In this document: piece by piece, positions 16,490-26,216 of the stretch
How positions within the stretch are numbered: the first letter of the stretch is position 1
Layout of the letters: each line of letters starts with the position of its first letter
Assembly (NCBI GenBank): GCA_009781755.1
Contig: WQVD01000003.1
Coordinates: forward strand, 1-53,347
Direction: 5' to 3'
From: Defluviitaleaceae bacterium
Lineage (GTDB): Bacteria > Bacillota > Clostridia > Lachnospirales > WQUN01
Length of the DNA: 53,347 nt
Translations under genes and position numbers: made by a program
The notes under the pieces: model-generated
Seen by the model: only the letters and a program-made list of their open reading frames with translations
Database searches by the model: none
Told to the model about the DNA's origin: nothing

Positions 16490-17602
16490 TTATAATGCTC
16501 CGGCCAATTGAAACGTCGGCAATACAATCGCCAGCATCACCAACGCCATCAAAATCCCCATCGTCAGCGTGATAATCGGCTCCACCAATTTATTCATCCG
16601 CTGCAAAACACGTTTGTGCTGCGTTTCAAAATGGATGCGGCATTGCGTGAGTGTTTGCGGCAACTTGCCCGATTCTTCGCCTACGCGTACCAATCCCGCA
16701 AGCAGGGGTTCTAAATAAATCAAATCATTCAATGCTGCACCCAGCGTGCGCCCTGCGGCAACTTCATATTCCACGCGGGTCAAGTCCGATGACACGCAGG
16801 TATTGCCTTGTGCCTCCGCGCACAGTGATAGCGCATCCGACAACGGCTGTCCGGCGTGCAGCATCAATTCCAACACTTGCGAAATATGTAAACTCACCCC
16901 CACGCGGAATAACGTGAAACGAAGTACCAACCATGAAAAGAAAGCGCGCCCCTTATCGCTGCGTACAAACACCGCCAAACCAATGGCCAATAATAAAATG
17001 GCGAAAACCAACAGCAACCCGCGCGCTGTTACAAAATCTGAAATACGCAGCAACGCTTGCGTCAACCAAGGCAACGTCACATCCGATGCGGCAAACATCT
17101 GCGCATAACCCGGCAACACAAACGTCACCGCAATAATGATTACGCTCAGCATCATCAACGAAACCATTGCCGGATATAAAAGTGCTGCGCGCAATTCGCT
17201 GCGTGCTTGCACCTTATGTTCGTAGTATTCGCTCAATTGTGCGCATACGCGGGGCAATTGGGTTGTTTTTTCTCCGACTTTAAACATGCCGCAAATAAAA
17301 ACGGGGAACGCCCCCACCGCTGCACACGCATCAGACAGACTTTCCCCTTGTAATACCTTTTTATGTACTTCTGGCAGTATGCGTCGAATCATGCGTCCGC
17401 GGCTTTGTTCTGCCAGCAACGGCAGCACATCTTTTAGCATCACGCCCGCTTCCAATAGAAACGATAACTTATTACAAAAAACCGCCAAATCATTCGGCGG
17501 TATCTTTCCTGCACCGCGCGCTAGCAAATCGCCAACATCCCTGTGCCATATTGATACAGGGGCATTGGCGGCTTCAGGTTGCGTAATCTGTGGAAAAATC
17601 AT
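16490..17602 (-). CDS. pilC: PilC/GspF-type inner-membrane platform protein
   Basis: This 370-residue membrane protein anchors the pilus assembly ATPase. It shows two GspF domains: the first near residues 40-165 (FCNKLSFLLEAGVMLKDVLPLLAEQ, ending in the span LMMLSVIIIAVTFVLPGY) and the second near 235-365 (HISQVLELMLHAGQPLSDALSL, final span LTMGILMALVMLAIVLPTF). It is the first gene of a pilC-prepilin-pilB operon; the usual competence order in Bacillota is ATPase, GspF protein, pilins. The start follows AAAGGTG, and TATAAT lies about 35 nt upstream on the minus strand. Confidence 0.92.
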   Translation of the reverse strand: MIFPQITQPEAANAPVSIWHRDVGDLLARGAGKIPPNDLAVFCNKLSFLLEAGVMLKDVLPLLAEQSRGRMIRRILPEVHKKVLQGESLSDACAAVGAFPVFICGMFKVGEKTTQLPRVCAQLSEYYEHKVQARSELRAALLYPAMVSLMMLSVIIIAVTFVLPGYAQMFAASDVTLPWLTQALLRISDFVTARGLLLVFAILLLAIGLAVFVRSDKGRAFFSWLVLRFTLFRVGVSLHISQVLELMLHAGQPLSDALSLCAEAQGNTCVSSDLTRVEYEVAAGRTLGAALNDLIYLEPLLAGLVRVGEESGKLPQTLTQCRIHFETQHKRVLQRMNKLVEPIITLTMGILMALVMLAIVLPTFQLAGAL

Positions 17603-17636
17603 ACATGAATCGCACCTTTGCGGTAATATATTGTAT

Positions 17637-17642
17637 ATTATA
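17637..17642 (-). promoter_or_regulatory. -10 box of the pilus operon
   Basis: The minus strand reads TATAAT at 17642-17637, about 35 nt before the pilC start. The best -35 is weak (TTTTAA at 16 nt spacing), which may point to an activator. The intergenic stretch is very AT-rich and must also hold the promoter of the divergent CdaR-like gene. Confidence 0.45.
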
Positions 17643-17727
17643 ACATAAATTTTATTTGTTAAAACATTGGCAAAATTATTACTAATATGTTACAGTGGCG
17701 GGGATTATGGCGAAAGGGGCAACTCCC

Positions 17728-18819
17728 ATGATAACCAATCAAATCCTGCAAGGCGCAGTAGACGGACTCAAGCTCATCACGCGCAAAGATATCACCATAA
17801 CCGATCGCGAGGGGAAGGTCGCCGCATCTACCGAAGCGGACTTGCACCAAGGGTTGACCGCACTGGTGGAAAGCTTCATTAATTCCCCGGCAGAGAACCA
17901 GCTCATCCAAGGCAATCAATATTTTAAGGTAATCGACAACGGCATCACGGAATACGCGGTGCTGATTAACGGCGAGGACGAAGATACGTACCGCATGGGC
18001 AAGCTCGTCGCTTTCCACATCCAAAGCCTGATGCTGGCGTACAAGGAACGTTTCGATCGAGACAATTTCATTAAAAATCTACTCTTAGACAACCTCCTAC
18101 TGGTGGACATCTACAGCCGTGCCAAAAAATTGCGGTTGGAAAACACCGTTCGGCGAGTTGTTTTTTTAATTTCCACAGCCATTGACACAGACATGGCTGC
18201 CGTAGAAGTCGTGCGCGGCATTTTCCCAGACAAACACAAAGACTTTGTCACCGCCGTGGACGAAAACAGTATCATCTTGGTCAAGGAACTCACCGACGAT
18301 GAAGCATCAAGCGAAATCGAAATGATCGCACACAACATTGTGGATACATTAACCAGCGAAACGATGGCCAAGGTGTACGTTTCTATCGGCGCGGTTGTAA
18401 CTGACTTGAAAAACGTGTCATCATCATACAAAGAGGCGCGGCTAGCACAAGAAGTAGGCAAAATTTTTGAAGCCGACCAACAGATTGTCAATTATGAACA
18501 GCTGGGCATTGGGCGGTTGATTTATCAACTGCCGCTGGCGCTATGCCGCATCTTCATCAACGAAATGTTGCAAGGATTCTCCATCGAAGACATTGATGAA
18601 GAAATGTTCACCACGGTTACAAAATTTTTTGATAACGACCTTAATGTAAGCGAAACCGCACGCGAGCTGTACATTCACCGCAACACGCTTGTCTACCGCT
18701 TGGATAAATTGCAAAAATTAACGCGCCTCGACCTGCGTAAATTCAGCGACGCAATCACCTTCAAAATCACCTTAATGGTCAACAAATACATGCAGCATCG
18801 GGAAGGGCAATTAGGTTAA
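17728..18819 (+). CDS. CdaR/PucR-family regulator upstream of ftsEX
   Basis: This 363-residue protein resembles sugar-diacid-type (CdaR) regulators: an N-terminal sensor (TNQILQGAVDGLKLITRKDITITD, EGKVAAST), a middle GGDEF-like region (AKVYVSIGAVVTDLKNVSSSYKEARLAQEV) and a C-terminal PucR helix-turn-helix (NVSETARELYIHRNTLVYRLDKLQKLT). Genes of this kind often sit just before ftsE in Clostridia; the ligand is unknown. ATG 17728 follows AAAGGGG by about 9 nt and is preferred over 17695 (GTG) and 17707. Its stop overlaps the ftsE start by one base. Confidence 0.82.
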   Translation: MITNQILQGAVDGLKLITRKDITITDREGKVAASTEADLHQGLTALVESFINSPAENQLIQGNQYFKVIDNGITEYAVLINGEDEDTYRMGKLVAFHIQSLMLAYKERFDRDNFIKNLLLDNLLLVDIYSRAKKLRLENTVRRVVFLISTAIDTDMAAVEVVRGIFPDKHKDFVTAVDENSIILVKELTDDEASSEIEMIAHNIVDTLTSETMAKVYVSIGAVVTDLKNVSSSYKEARLAQEVGKIFEADQQIVNYEQLGIGRLIYQLPLALCRIFINEMLQGFSIEDIDEEMFTTVTKFFDNDLNVSETARELYIHRNTLVYRLDKLQKLTRLDLRKFSDAITFKITLMVNKYMQHREGQLG

Positions 18820-19520
18820 TGATTGAATTCGTCAAAGCAACAAAAATATATGAAAACGGCGCACGGGGCTTGGATGGCTTAGATCTACGCATCGAAAAAG
18901 GCGAGTTTGTATTTGTCGTGGGTGCCAGCGGTAGTGGCAAGACCACATTGGTAAAATTGCTTTTGAAAGAAGCAGAATTGTCCTCAGGCCGCATTTTCGT
19001 TAACGGCCATGAATTGAGTGCATTAAAACGTCGGCATTTGCCCAAATATCGTCGCACAATGGGTGTGGTTTTCCAAGACTTCCGCCTATTGAAAAATAAA
19101 ACCGTGTACGAAAACGTCGCTTTCGCGATGAAAATTGTCGAGGCCACCCCGCGCGAGATACGCCGGACCGTGCCGCAAGTACTTAATTTAGTAGGGCTGT
19201 CCAAGAAAGCAAAAGCATATCCCAATCAACTCTCCGGCGGAGAACAGCAACGCACGGCCTTGGCGCGTGCCATCGTTAACCGCCCGCCGCTACTCGTAGC
19301 CGACGAGCCTACCGGTAACCTCGACCCCGACACCGCGTGGGAAATCATGACCCTGCTGGAGGACATCAACGACTTGGGCACCACCATAGTCATGGCTACG
19401 CACGCCCACGATATCGTAGATGCAATGCAAAAGCGCGTTATTCAACTCGAACAAGCGCAACTGGTACGCGACCACGCCGGCGGTTACGATAATAACCAAG
19501 CAGAGGAACTCGACCAATGA
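18819..19520 (+). CDS. ftsE: Cell division ABC ATPase FtsE
   Basis: FtsE is the cytoplasmic ATPase that, with FtsX, transmits a division or elongation signal across the membrane to peptidoglycan hydrolases. It has 233 residues with Walker [13 protein letters not shown] near residue 36, signature LSGGEQQR, and Walker [13 protein letters not shown]. The start [14 protein letters not shown] and the segment [20 protein letters not shown] are typical of FtsE. It shares ATGA with ftsX at 19517-19520. Confidence 0.97.
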   Translation: MIEFVKATKIYENGARGLDGLDLRIEKGEFVFVVGASGSGKTTLVKLLLKEAELSSGRIFVNGHELSALKRRHLPKYRRTMGVVFQDFRLLKNKTVYENVAFAMKIVEATPREIRRTVPQVLNLVGLSKKAKAYPNQLSGGEQQRTALARAIVNRPPLLVADEPTGNLDPDTAWEIMTLLEDINDLGTTIVMATHAHDIVDAMQKRVIQLEQAQLVRDHAGGYDNNQAEELDQ

Positions 19521-20413
19521 GACCAAGGACAATACGGCACTATATAACGGAAGCGTTCCGTTCGTTGGTCATCAACCGGCTCATGAGCTTCGCATCAATA
19601 TTGACAGTAGCGAGCTGTATTTTTATCGTATCGCTGTTTTATTTGCTGGCGGCGAATATTGATTATTTTTTGCAACAGATGGAAGGTAATATTAGCATCA
19701 TTGCCTTTGTTGATGATGATGTGCCAGCGGATGTCATGCAGAATCAAGTGCTTCCGCGCCTTGAAAATATGCCGCAAGTGCAAAGCGTTATTTTTATCAG
19801 CCGTGATCAAGCGTTGAGAGATTGGTTGCAAGGGCTGGAAGGTGGTGCAGAGGCATTTGAATCATTGCTGTTGAATAATCCGCTGCCGCATACGTTTGAA
19901 ATTTATTTATATGATTTGCGTTATCACGAAGAAGCAATGGTCATTTTGCAAGGAATGCCTGAACTTAATCTTAACCATGAGCTGGGATCGACGGTGGAAA
20001 TTATGACTACTGTGCGCGATGTCGTGCAAATTACATCATTGGTATTGATTGGCGTGTTGGCGTTGATTGCCGTGGTGCTTATCATGAATACCATCCGCAT
20101 CACTGTAAGTTCGCGCCAGGTAGAAATCGGCATCATGAAATATGTAGGTGCCACGGATTGGTTTATCCGCTGGCCGTTCATCATTGAAGGTTTGTTAATT
20201 GGCTTTATTGGCGGCATGATACCCGCGTTGGTTTGCCGTTTTGGATACAATTGGTTGGTGGGCGTTATTGAAGGCATCGAATGGCTCAACTTCTTGGACT
20301 TTATGCCGGGCGAGGACATTTTTGTTTATGTTCTGCCGTTGGCGGTGGGGCTAGGTGTTTTGATTGGCTTGGTGGGGTCGGCGGTTTCTGTCCGCAGATA
20401 TTTGAAGGTATAG
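19517..20413 (+). CDS. ftsX: Cell division membrane protein FtsX
   Basis: FtsX is the membrane partner of FtsE, 298 residues with four spans: one near residues 22-45, then a large extracellular loop of about 120 residues (start NIDYFLQQMEGNISIIAFVDDDV), and three more spans from about 170 to 290. The loop contacts and activates a peptidoglycan hydrolase or its activator; the adjacent M23 protein is the obvious partner. It is coupled to ftsE by ATGA overlap and is followed after 15 nt by the hydrolase gene. Confidence 0.96.
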   Translation: MRPRTIRHYITEAFRSLVINRLMSFASILTVASCIFIVSLFYLLAANIDYFLQQMEGNISIIAFVDDDVPADVMQNQVLPRLENMPQVQSVIFISRDQALRDWLQGLEGGAEAFESLLLNNPLPHTFEIYLYDLRYHEEAMVILQGMPELNLNHELGSTVEIMTTVRDVVQITSLVLIGVLALIAVVLIMNTIRITVSSRQVEIGIMKYVGATDWFIRWPFIIEGLLIGFIGGMIPALVCRFGYNWLVGVIEGIEWLNFLDFMPGEDIFVYVLPLAVGLGVLIGLVGSAVSVRRYLKV

Positions 20414-20428
20414 GAGGCCTAGATACAT

Positions 20429-21643
20429 ATGAAACGTGGGTTGAAAATTTTTATTGCCGCGCTTTTGGCTTTGGCCATGACAGTACCGCTTGTGTCTATC
20501 AATGCGAACCAGCCGACCATGTCAGAATTGAATCAACGGCGGCAGGCAATACAAGGCAACATTAATGAAGCACGCAGCAATATTGCGGCAACGCAGCGTT
20601 ATTTGAACGAAGCCGAACGCGAAATTGAATATTTGAACTTACGAATCATGGATACCATGGAAGATTTGATTATCCTTGGTTATGCGATGGATCGGGTAGA
20701 GGAACGTTTGGAATTAGCCACTTTGGAATTGGAGCAAGCGCGCGAATACCACGCCATGCAGGAAGCCTTCGTGCACACCCGCCTGCGCGAAATGCATGAA
20801 CATGGACAATTAACCGTTTTTGACGTGTTGTTGCAATCCAACAGCGTGCGTGACTTTATCATGCGGTTGGAATTTATGGCGCGGGTATCCAGCAACGACC
20901 AGCAAATGTTGTTGCGCTTGGCAGAAGCCGAAAAACGTTATGAAGAAAGCCTAGAAGACGAAGAACGATTGCGCAACAATTTGGAAAATACATTTCAAGA
21001 AATGGAACGCACTGCGGAAAATTTTGCGTTGTTGGTTGACGAATGGGAAGCGCGGCACGCAGAATTGACGATTACCCATCAATCATTTGAAGAAATGTTG
21101 GCAGAATATCAAGCGCAAGAGCGCACCGTGGCACAGCAAATTGCCAATGAACAAAGGCGTATAGACGCTGAAAATGAACGGATACGCCAAGCCCAACAAG
21201 CGCAACAATTGGCGAATTTGCAATTGGGAACCAATCGGGCATGGCCGGTGCCCGGCTTTCATCGTATAAGTAGTGATTTTGGCCCGCGCCCCAATCCATT
21301 TAATCCGCGTGTGACACAATTTCACAATGGCATAGACATTGCCAGCGCGGGGATTAATGGTGCTAATGTTGTTGCAGCGGCAGATGGCAGAGTAACTACC
21401 GCATCCCTTGGTTGGAATGGCGGATTAGGTAACGTTATATTCATAGCGCACGGTGGCGGATATACCACCGTATATGCGCATTTGTCGCAAATACGTGTAC
21501 GTGAAGGGCAATGGGTGTATGCCGGAGATACCATTGGCAACGTAGGCTCGACGGGTAGTTCGACCGGCCCGCACTTGCACTTTGAAGTGCGCCGCAACGG
21601 AGCGCGAGGGATTAATCCGTGGACGTTCTTGCGTGGGTCTTGA
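20429..21643 (+). CDS. EnvC-like coiled-coil M23 peptidase
   Basis: This secreted protein of 404 residues has a signal peptide (FIAALLALAMTVPLVSINA), a long coiled coil of about 220 residues (starting MSELNQRRQAIQGNINEA, rich in E/R/Q), and a C-terminal LytM (M23) domain. Zinc ligands appear intact: HNGIDIA and HLHFE, with YAHLS between, so it may cleave peptidoglycan cross-links itself rather than be an inactive activator. The coiled coil fits binding to the FtsX loop, as in PcsB and EnvC. It is in the ftsEX operon, with AGGAGG 11 nt before the start. Confidence 0.93.
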   Translation: MKRGLKIFIAALLALAMTVPLVSINANQPTMSELNQRRQAIQGNINEARSNIAATQRYLNEAEREIEYLNLRIMDTMEDLIILGYAMDRVEERLELATLELEQAREYHAMQEAFVHTRLREMHEHGQLTVFDVLLQSNSVRDFIMRLEFMARVSSNDQQMLLRLAEAEKRYEESLEDEERLRNNLENTFQEMERTAENFALLVDEWEARHAELTITHQSFEEMLAEYQAQERTVAQQIANEQRRIDAENERIRQAQQAQQLANLQLGTNRAWPVPGFHRISSDFGPRPNPFNPRVTQFHNGIDIASAGINGANVVAAADGRVTTASLGWNGGLGNVIFIAHGGGYTTVYAHLSQIRVREGQWVYAGDTIGNVGSTGSSTGPHLHFEVRRNGARGINPWTFLRGS

Positions 21644-21660
21644 TAGAGGAGACGATAAAA

Positions 21661-23733
21661 ATGAAAAAAACCGCTTTACGATGGATTGTAATAATCATGG
21701 TAATGACGTTGTTTATTTCAATAATTCCAACGCATTTTCTTTATGCGGCAACAACGGAATCAAATGTCGAACAACCGAACGGTTGTACACAAGCAGAAAT
21801 TAACCGTGCATACGCACTGCATCTTGTTCCATCACATTTGCAAAATAATTATGATGCCATTACCACGCGCGCAGAATTTGCTGCGCTTGCGGTACGATTG
21901 TATGAAGTCCTTGCCGATACCGCTGTATCCGGGCGCGTGTCCTTCAATGACACGGACGATGCCAACGTACAAGCGGCCGGATATATGGGGATTGTTACCG
22001 GTACCGGTAGCGGCAATTTTAATCCCGACAGGGCATTGACGCGCCAAGAAGCAGCGGTAATTGTTGCAAGGCTTGCCCAAATTTTAAACCACCCCCTACA
22101 ACATGGGATAACCCTGTTCACTGATGACAACGAAATATCATCATGGGCAACAGTGGCTGTTGGCCAAGTGCAAGCAGTGGGAATCATGCAAGCGATTGAT
22201 GAAGCGACTTTCGCTCCGCGGAGTACCCTCACGCATCAGGAAGTCATCGTTATTGTGTTACGTTTGCACGATGCGGTTTTGGCGCCTGTAATTGATGTGT
22301 ATGAGTATGGACTTGAGCCTGAATTTGAACCTGCGATTGACGCGGAATTTTCATTATCGCAAATTGGTTTTGAAGAGAGAATGTTGTCGGTATATGGCGG
22401 ATCGGATATTATTAATAGGATATCTGCTGCAAATTGGGTATATGAAATAACCACGCTGGCAAACGAAGGAAATCGCGAAGCGCAATTTATATTGGGGGTT
22501 ATGCATTCCGGGGGGTATGGTGTAGATCAATGCTATTATACCGCGAATGAATTATACCGCGCGGCTATACAGCAAGGATTGGCAAGAGCGAAAGCGAATC
22601 TGGGCATGAATTATTGGCTTGGCAGAGGCGTGGAATTAAATTATGAGACCGCGCATTACTGGGTATATCAAGCCGCACAATTGGATAATGCGTTTGCGCA
22701 AGCCAATTTAAGTGCATTTTATTCACAGGGAACCGGCGTCATCCAATGTTATGAAAGAGCATATTATTGGACTCGTTTGGCTGCCGAGCAGGGGTTTGCA
22801 GGTGCGCAATCAAATTTGGCAGTGCAATATCGCGATGGACGTGGCGTTGAGCAGTGTTATGTACAAGCTGAATTGTGGGTGCGTTTAGCCGTTGCACAAG
22901 GGAATGTATGGGCAAAATCACATTTGGGCGGGATGTATTTCAATGGCCATGGTGTTGAACAGGATGATGTGCAAGCCACAATATGGTGGCGCTATGCTGC
23001 TGAACTGGGAAACATGACGGCACAAGCAAATTTAGGTTGGATGTATGTACGTGGCCGTGGGGTTGAACAAAATTATGTGCAAGCTGCAGTATGGCTACGC
23101 TTAGCGGCTGAACAAGGGAGTGCGTTTGCTCAATCAGAATTAGGCTGGATGTATTCAAATGGCCGCGGTGTTGAACGAGATTATGCACAGGCGATGATAT
23201 GGAAACGTTTAGCCGCTGTGCAAGGACAAACCGTCGCGCAATCAAACATGGGTTGGCATTATTTATTTGGTCGTGGTGTTGAGCAAAATTATGTACGGGC
23301 GGCAGAATGGTTGCGTTTTGCTGGCGTACAAGGAAATGTATGGTCGCAAGAGAGATTGGCGCGATTATATCTAGATGGCTTGGGTGTTGAACAAAATTAT
23401 GCCCAAGCTGCGCAATGGTTGCGTTTGGCTGCCGAACAAGGCAATGGTTGGTCGCAGGGACAATTGTCGCGCTTGTATTTATATGGAACGGGTGTTGAGC
23501 AATGTTACGTTCAGGCTGTGCGGTGGACACGTTTGGCTGCCGAGCAAGGATATGCATCATCGCAATTTCAATTGGGGCGATTTTATCGTGATGGTATTGG
23601 TGTTGAACAATCCTATGAAAGTGCACTCGAATGGATGAGTCTGGCAATGGCACAACGATATTGGGCGGGCGAATTTGAATATGCACTATTGAATATAAGA
23701 CTGGCAGTAGGGGATTTAGAGGCGGATGATTAA
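21661..23733 (+). CDS. SLH-domain protein with 11 Sel1 repeats
   Basis: This 690-residue secreted protein has a signal peptide (IVIIMVMTLFISIIPTHFLYA), then about three S-layer homology segments (ITTRAEFAALAVRLYEVL; FNPDRALTRQEAAVIVARL; FAPRSTLTHQEVIVIVLRL) that would attach it to the cell wall. From nt 22474 to about 23660 come 11 Sel1-like repeats of 36 residues each, pattern A-Q-x-x-L-G-x-x-Y-x-x-G-x-G-V-E-Q-x-Y, W-x-R-L-A-A-E-Q-G. Sel1 repeats form a curved helical scaffold for protein binding. GAGGAG precedes ATG 21661. It is the last gene after ftsEX and the M23 protein, 17 nt after it, hinting at a wall scaffold that binds the hydrolase or its partners. Confidence 0.9.
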   Translation: MKKTALRWIVIIMVMTLFISIIPTHFLYAATTESNVEQPNGCTQAEINRAYALHLVPSHLQNNYDAITTRAEFAALAVRLYEVLADTAVSGRVSFNDTDDANVQAAGYMGIVTGTGSGNFNPDRALTRQEAAVIVARLAQILNHPLQHGITLFTDDNEISSWATVAVGQVQAVGIMQAIDEATFAPRSTLTHQEVIVIVLRLHDAVLAPVIDVYEYGLEPEFEPAIDAEFSLSQIGFEERMLSVYGGSDIINRISAANWVYEITTLANEGNREAQFILGVMHSGGYGVDQCYYTANELYRAAIQQGLARAKANLGMNYWLGRGVELNYETAHYWVYQAAQLDNAFAQANLSAFYSQGTGVIQCYERAYYWTRLAAEQGFAGAQSNLAVQYRDGRGVEQCYVQAELWVRLAVAQGNVWAKSHLGGMYFNGHGVEQDDVQATIWWRYAAELGNMTAQANLGWMYVRGRGVEQNYVQAAVWLRLAAEQGSAFAQSELGWMYSNGRGVERDYAQAMIWKRLAAVQGQTVAQSNMGWHYLFGRGVEQNYVRAAEWLRFAGVQGNVWSQERLARLYLDGLGVEQNYAQAAQWLRLAAEQGNGWSQGQLSRLYLYGTGVEQCYVQAVRWTRLAAEQGYASSQFQLGRFYRDGIGVEQSYESALEWMSLAMAQRYWAGEFEYALLNIRLAVGDLEADD

Positions 23734-23749
23734 TCGTCACATTCCTAAT

Positions 23750-24892
23750 TTATGAAATCGTGCCCCCGCCGATGACGGTGTCGCCGTCGTACAGGACGAC
23801 CGCTTGCCCGGGTGTAATGGCCCGTTGCGGTTGATCGAAGGTAATATGTAGCTGATCCGCGCCAGTTTGCCTGAGGATGGCGGGTTGGGGTGGGTGGCTG
23901 TAGCGGATTTTTGCGGTTACGCGCAGGTCATTGTGCAGGGTATCGAAGGGGATTAAATTGATGTCTGTGGCGATCAGGGTGTGGGAGAATAGCGCGCCTG
24001 ATTCGCCCAAGATGACGGCGTTGTTGGCAACATCCAAGGCACACACAAATAAGGGTTGGGGCGCAGAAATCCCCAGCCCTTTTCGTTGTCCGATGGTGTA
24101 ATGGATGAGGCCGCGGTGTTGGCCCAGCACGCGGCCGTCGGTGGAGAGGAACGCCCCGGGGGGAGTGCCCGGCGGTTGGCAGGTTTCAGCTGTGCAGGGT
24201 GCGTTGCCGCAACCGTGCGTTTCGGAATCGAGGGATGTATTATAACGCGTGATAAAACCCGCATAATCGCCGTCGGGCGCGAAGCAAATATCTTGGCTGT
24301 CGCGCTTTTTTGCGTTGATGAGTCCGGCTTGTTGGGCGATTTCGCGCACGGTGGATTTAGCTAGACCGCCCAGCGGCAGTAAGGTGCGAGCGAGTTGTGG
24401 TTGTGTCATGGCGTACAGGACGTAGGATTGATCCTTGGATTCGTCCACGCCTTTTTTTAATAGGTAGCGATCGCCACATTTTTCGATGCGGGCGTAGTGG
24501 CCGGTGGCGATGTAGTCGTGTTCAATTTCGCGCGCGCGGTGCAAGAATTTTTCAAATTTGACGAAGCGGTTGCAATCGATGCAGGGGTTGGGGGTAGTGC
24601 CGCGTTGGTATGCCGCCACGAAGCGCGTCAACACTTCGGCCTCGAATTCTTGCATGAAGTTGAACACGTAGAACGGCATATCCAGCCGTTGCGCCACGGC
24701 GCGTGCGTCTTCGGCGTCTTCGAGTGTGCAACAGCCTTTTACCGCCTCGCCCGCGTCGTAGAGCTTCATCATGGCGGCGGTGCAGTCGTAGCCGTCGCGT
24801 TGCAACAAAAAAGCGGCAACGGACGAATCCACGCCGCCGCTCATGGCAATTAACACGCGCTCGTTATTTCCAATAATCGAATTCATGCTCAT
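23750..24892 (-). CDS. mnmA: tRNA 2-thiouridylase MnmA
   Basis: MnmA inserts sulfur at position 2 of wobble uridine 34 in tRNAs for Lys, Glu and Gln. It has 380 residues with the PP-loop SGGVDSS near residue 15. The two catalytic cysteines are seen in NPCIDCNRFVKF near residue 100 and SQDICFAP near residue 200. The C-terminal beta barrel ends with the usual AITPGQAVVLYDGDTVIGGG. The start overlaps the end of obgE by 29 nt; ATG 24886 is an alternative to 24892. Co-transcription with obgE is likely. Confidence 0.97.
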   Translation of the reverse strand: MSMNSIIGNNERVLIAMSGGVDSSVAAFLLQRDGYDCTAAMMKLYDAGEAVKGCCTLEDAEDARAVAQRLDMPFYVFNFMQEFEAEVLTRFVAAYQRGTTPNPCIDCNRFVKFEKFLHRAREIEHDYIATGHYARIEKCGDRYLLKKGVDESKDQSYVLYAMTQPQLARTLLPLGGLAKSTVREIAQQAGLINAKKRDSQDICFAPDGDYAGFITRYNTSLDSETHGCGNAPCTAETCQPPGTPPGAFLSTDGRVLGQHRGLIHYTIGQRKGLGISAPQPLFVCALDVANNAVILGESGALFSHTLIATDINLIPFDTLHNDLRVTAKIRYSHPPQPAILRQTGADQLHITFDQPQRAITPGQAVVLYDGDTVIGGGTIS

Positions 24893-26192
24893 ACAAATGC
24901 ACCGTGTCGTTTTCTTGGATGCCCAGTTCTTCTAATTTGGCAATGATGCCGCGGTCGCGTAGGAAGCGTTGGAAGAATGCGAAGCCGCGCTCGTCGGCGA
25001 GATTGGTGTAACCCAGCATGCGCTCAATGCCGGGGCCTTCTACGTAGAAGTGGCCGTCGTCATCGCCTTTTTCTACGGTGATGGAGTCGGAGTGGACTTC
25101 TGGCTCAAAGAAAGTGCCGTAGTCGGCCTCGAAGTTGGCGGTGGGGGGGGCGGCGGCGATTGCGTCGGCCACGCCGCGCATGAGTTCTTGCATGCCCGCG
25201 CCCGTAGCACCGGAGATTTTGAAGAACGGCCAGCCCTTGTCGGCGGCGTATTTTTCCAACTCGGCCAGTTGCGCTTCGATGGTGGGCAGATCCATTTTGT
25301 TGGCGACGATGATTTGCGGGCGTTCCAGCAGTGCGGGGTTGAACGCGCCCAGCTCGGCGTTGATTTTCTCCACCGCTTGTACGGGTGTCAGACCGAAGTC
25401 GTCCGCTTCTTCGTCTTCAAAGTCTTCCATCCGCGCCGCGTCCACCATGTGAATCAGCACGCGTGTGCGTTCTATATGCCGCAGGAAGTCGAAGCCCAGT
25501 CCTACGCCTTCGCTTGCGCCTTCAATAAGGCCGGGGATGTCCGCCAGCACAAAGTCCGTTTCGTAGTCCAGCCGCACCACGCCCAAGTTGGGTGCCAGCG
25601 TCGTGAATTGATAGTTGGCGATTTTGGGTTTGGCGGCGGTGACGCGTGACAGCAATGTCGATTTGCCCGCGTTGGGGAAGCCAATGATACCCGCGTCGGC
25701 GATGAGTTTGAGTTCCAGCGTCACTCTGTATTCTTTGCCTGGGCGGCCATCCTCGCAAAACTTGGGTGCTTGCCGCGATGGCGTGGCAAAGTGTTGATTG
25801 CCGCGCCCGCCGCGCCCGCCTTTGGCCAGTATGCGCCGTTCGCCGGGGGCGTTCAAATCGGCCATGACAATTCCTTTTTCGCCCGTTTCCGTTTCCCAAC
25901 CGTAGCGCACCAGCGTACCCACAGGAACTTTCAACACCAAGTCTTCGCCGTTGCGGCCGCTGCATTTGCTTGCGCCGCCCTTCACACCTGTTTCCGCCGC
26001 AAACTTTTTCTTGTAGCGGAAGTCGATTAGCGTGTTGATGCTGGTGCTGGCCTCGAAGACGATGTCGCCGCCGCGACCGCCGTCGCCGCCGTCGGGGCCG
26101 CCATTAGGTACGTATTTTTCGCGGCGGAAGGAGATATGGCCGTGGCCGCCTGCGCCGGATGCGATGGTGATTTGTACTTGGTCGATGAACAT
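24864..26192 (-). CDS. obgE: Ribosome-associated GTPase ObgE
   Basis: ObgE is a GTPase that acts in late 50S assembly and stress signalling. It has 442 residues: a Gly-rich Obg domain at 1-158 (FRREKYVPNGGPDGGDGGRGG), a G domain with GFPNAGKSTLLSRV, DIPGLIEGA and NKMD, and a C-terminal OCT domain (from about 360), which is common in Gram-positives. AAGGAG lies 10 nt before the ATG. The gene starts a two-gene unit with mnmA. Confidence 0.97.
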   Translation of the reverse strand: MFIDQVQITIASGAGGHGHISFRREKYVPNGGPDGGDGGRGGDIVFEASTSINTLIDFRYKKKFAAETGVKGGASKCSGRNGEDLVLKVPVGTLVRYGWETETGEKGIVMADLNAPGERRILAKGGRGGRGNQHFATPSRQAPKFCEDGRPGKEYRVTLELKLIADAGIIGFPNAGKSTLLSRVTAAKPKIANYQFTTLAPNLGVVRLDYETDFVLADIPGLIEGASEGVGLGFDFLRHIERTRVLIHMVDAARMEDFEDEEADDFGLTPVQAVEKINAELGAFNPALLERPQIIVANKMDLPTIEAQLAELEKYAADKGWPFFKISGATGAGMQELMRGVADAIAAAPPTANFEADYGTFFEPEVHSDSITVEKGDDDGHFYVEGPGIERMLGYTNLADERGFAFFQRFLRDRGIIAKLEELGIQENDTVHLYEHEFDYWK

Positions 26193-26216
26193 TTGGGGTG
26201 TGCTCCTTAAAAAGTA

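Noticed and set aside
22474..23660. Regular 108-bp periodicity, considered as a CRISPR or tandem DNA repeat
   Set aside because: The period equals 36 codons and the reading frame gives Sel1 repeats; the DNA units are diverged and have no spacers.
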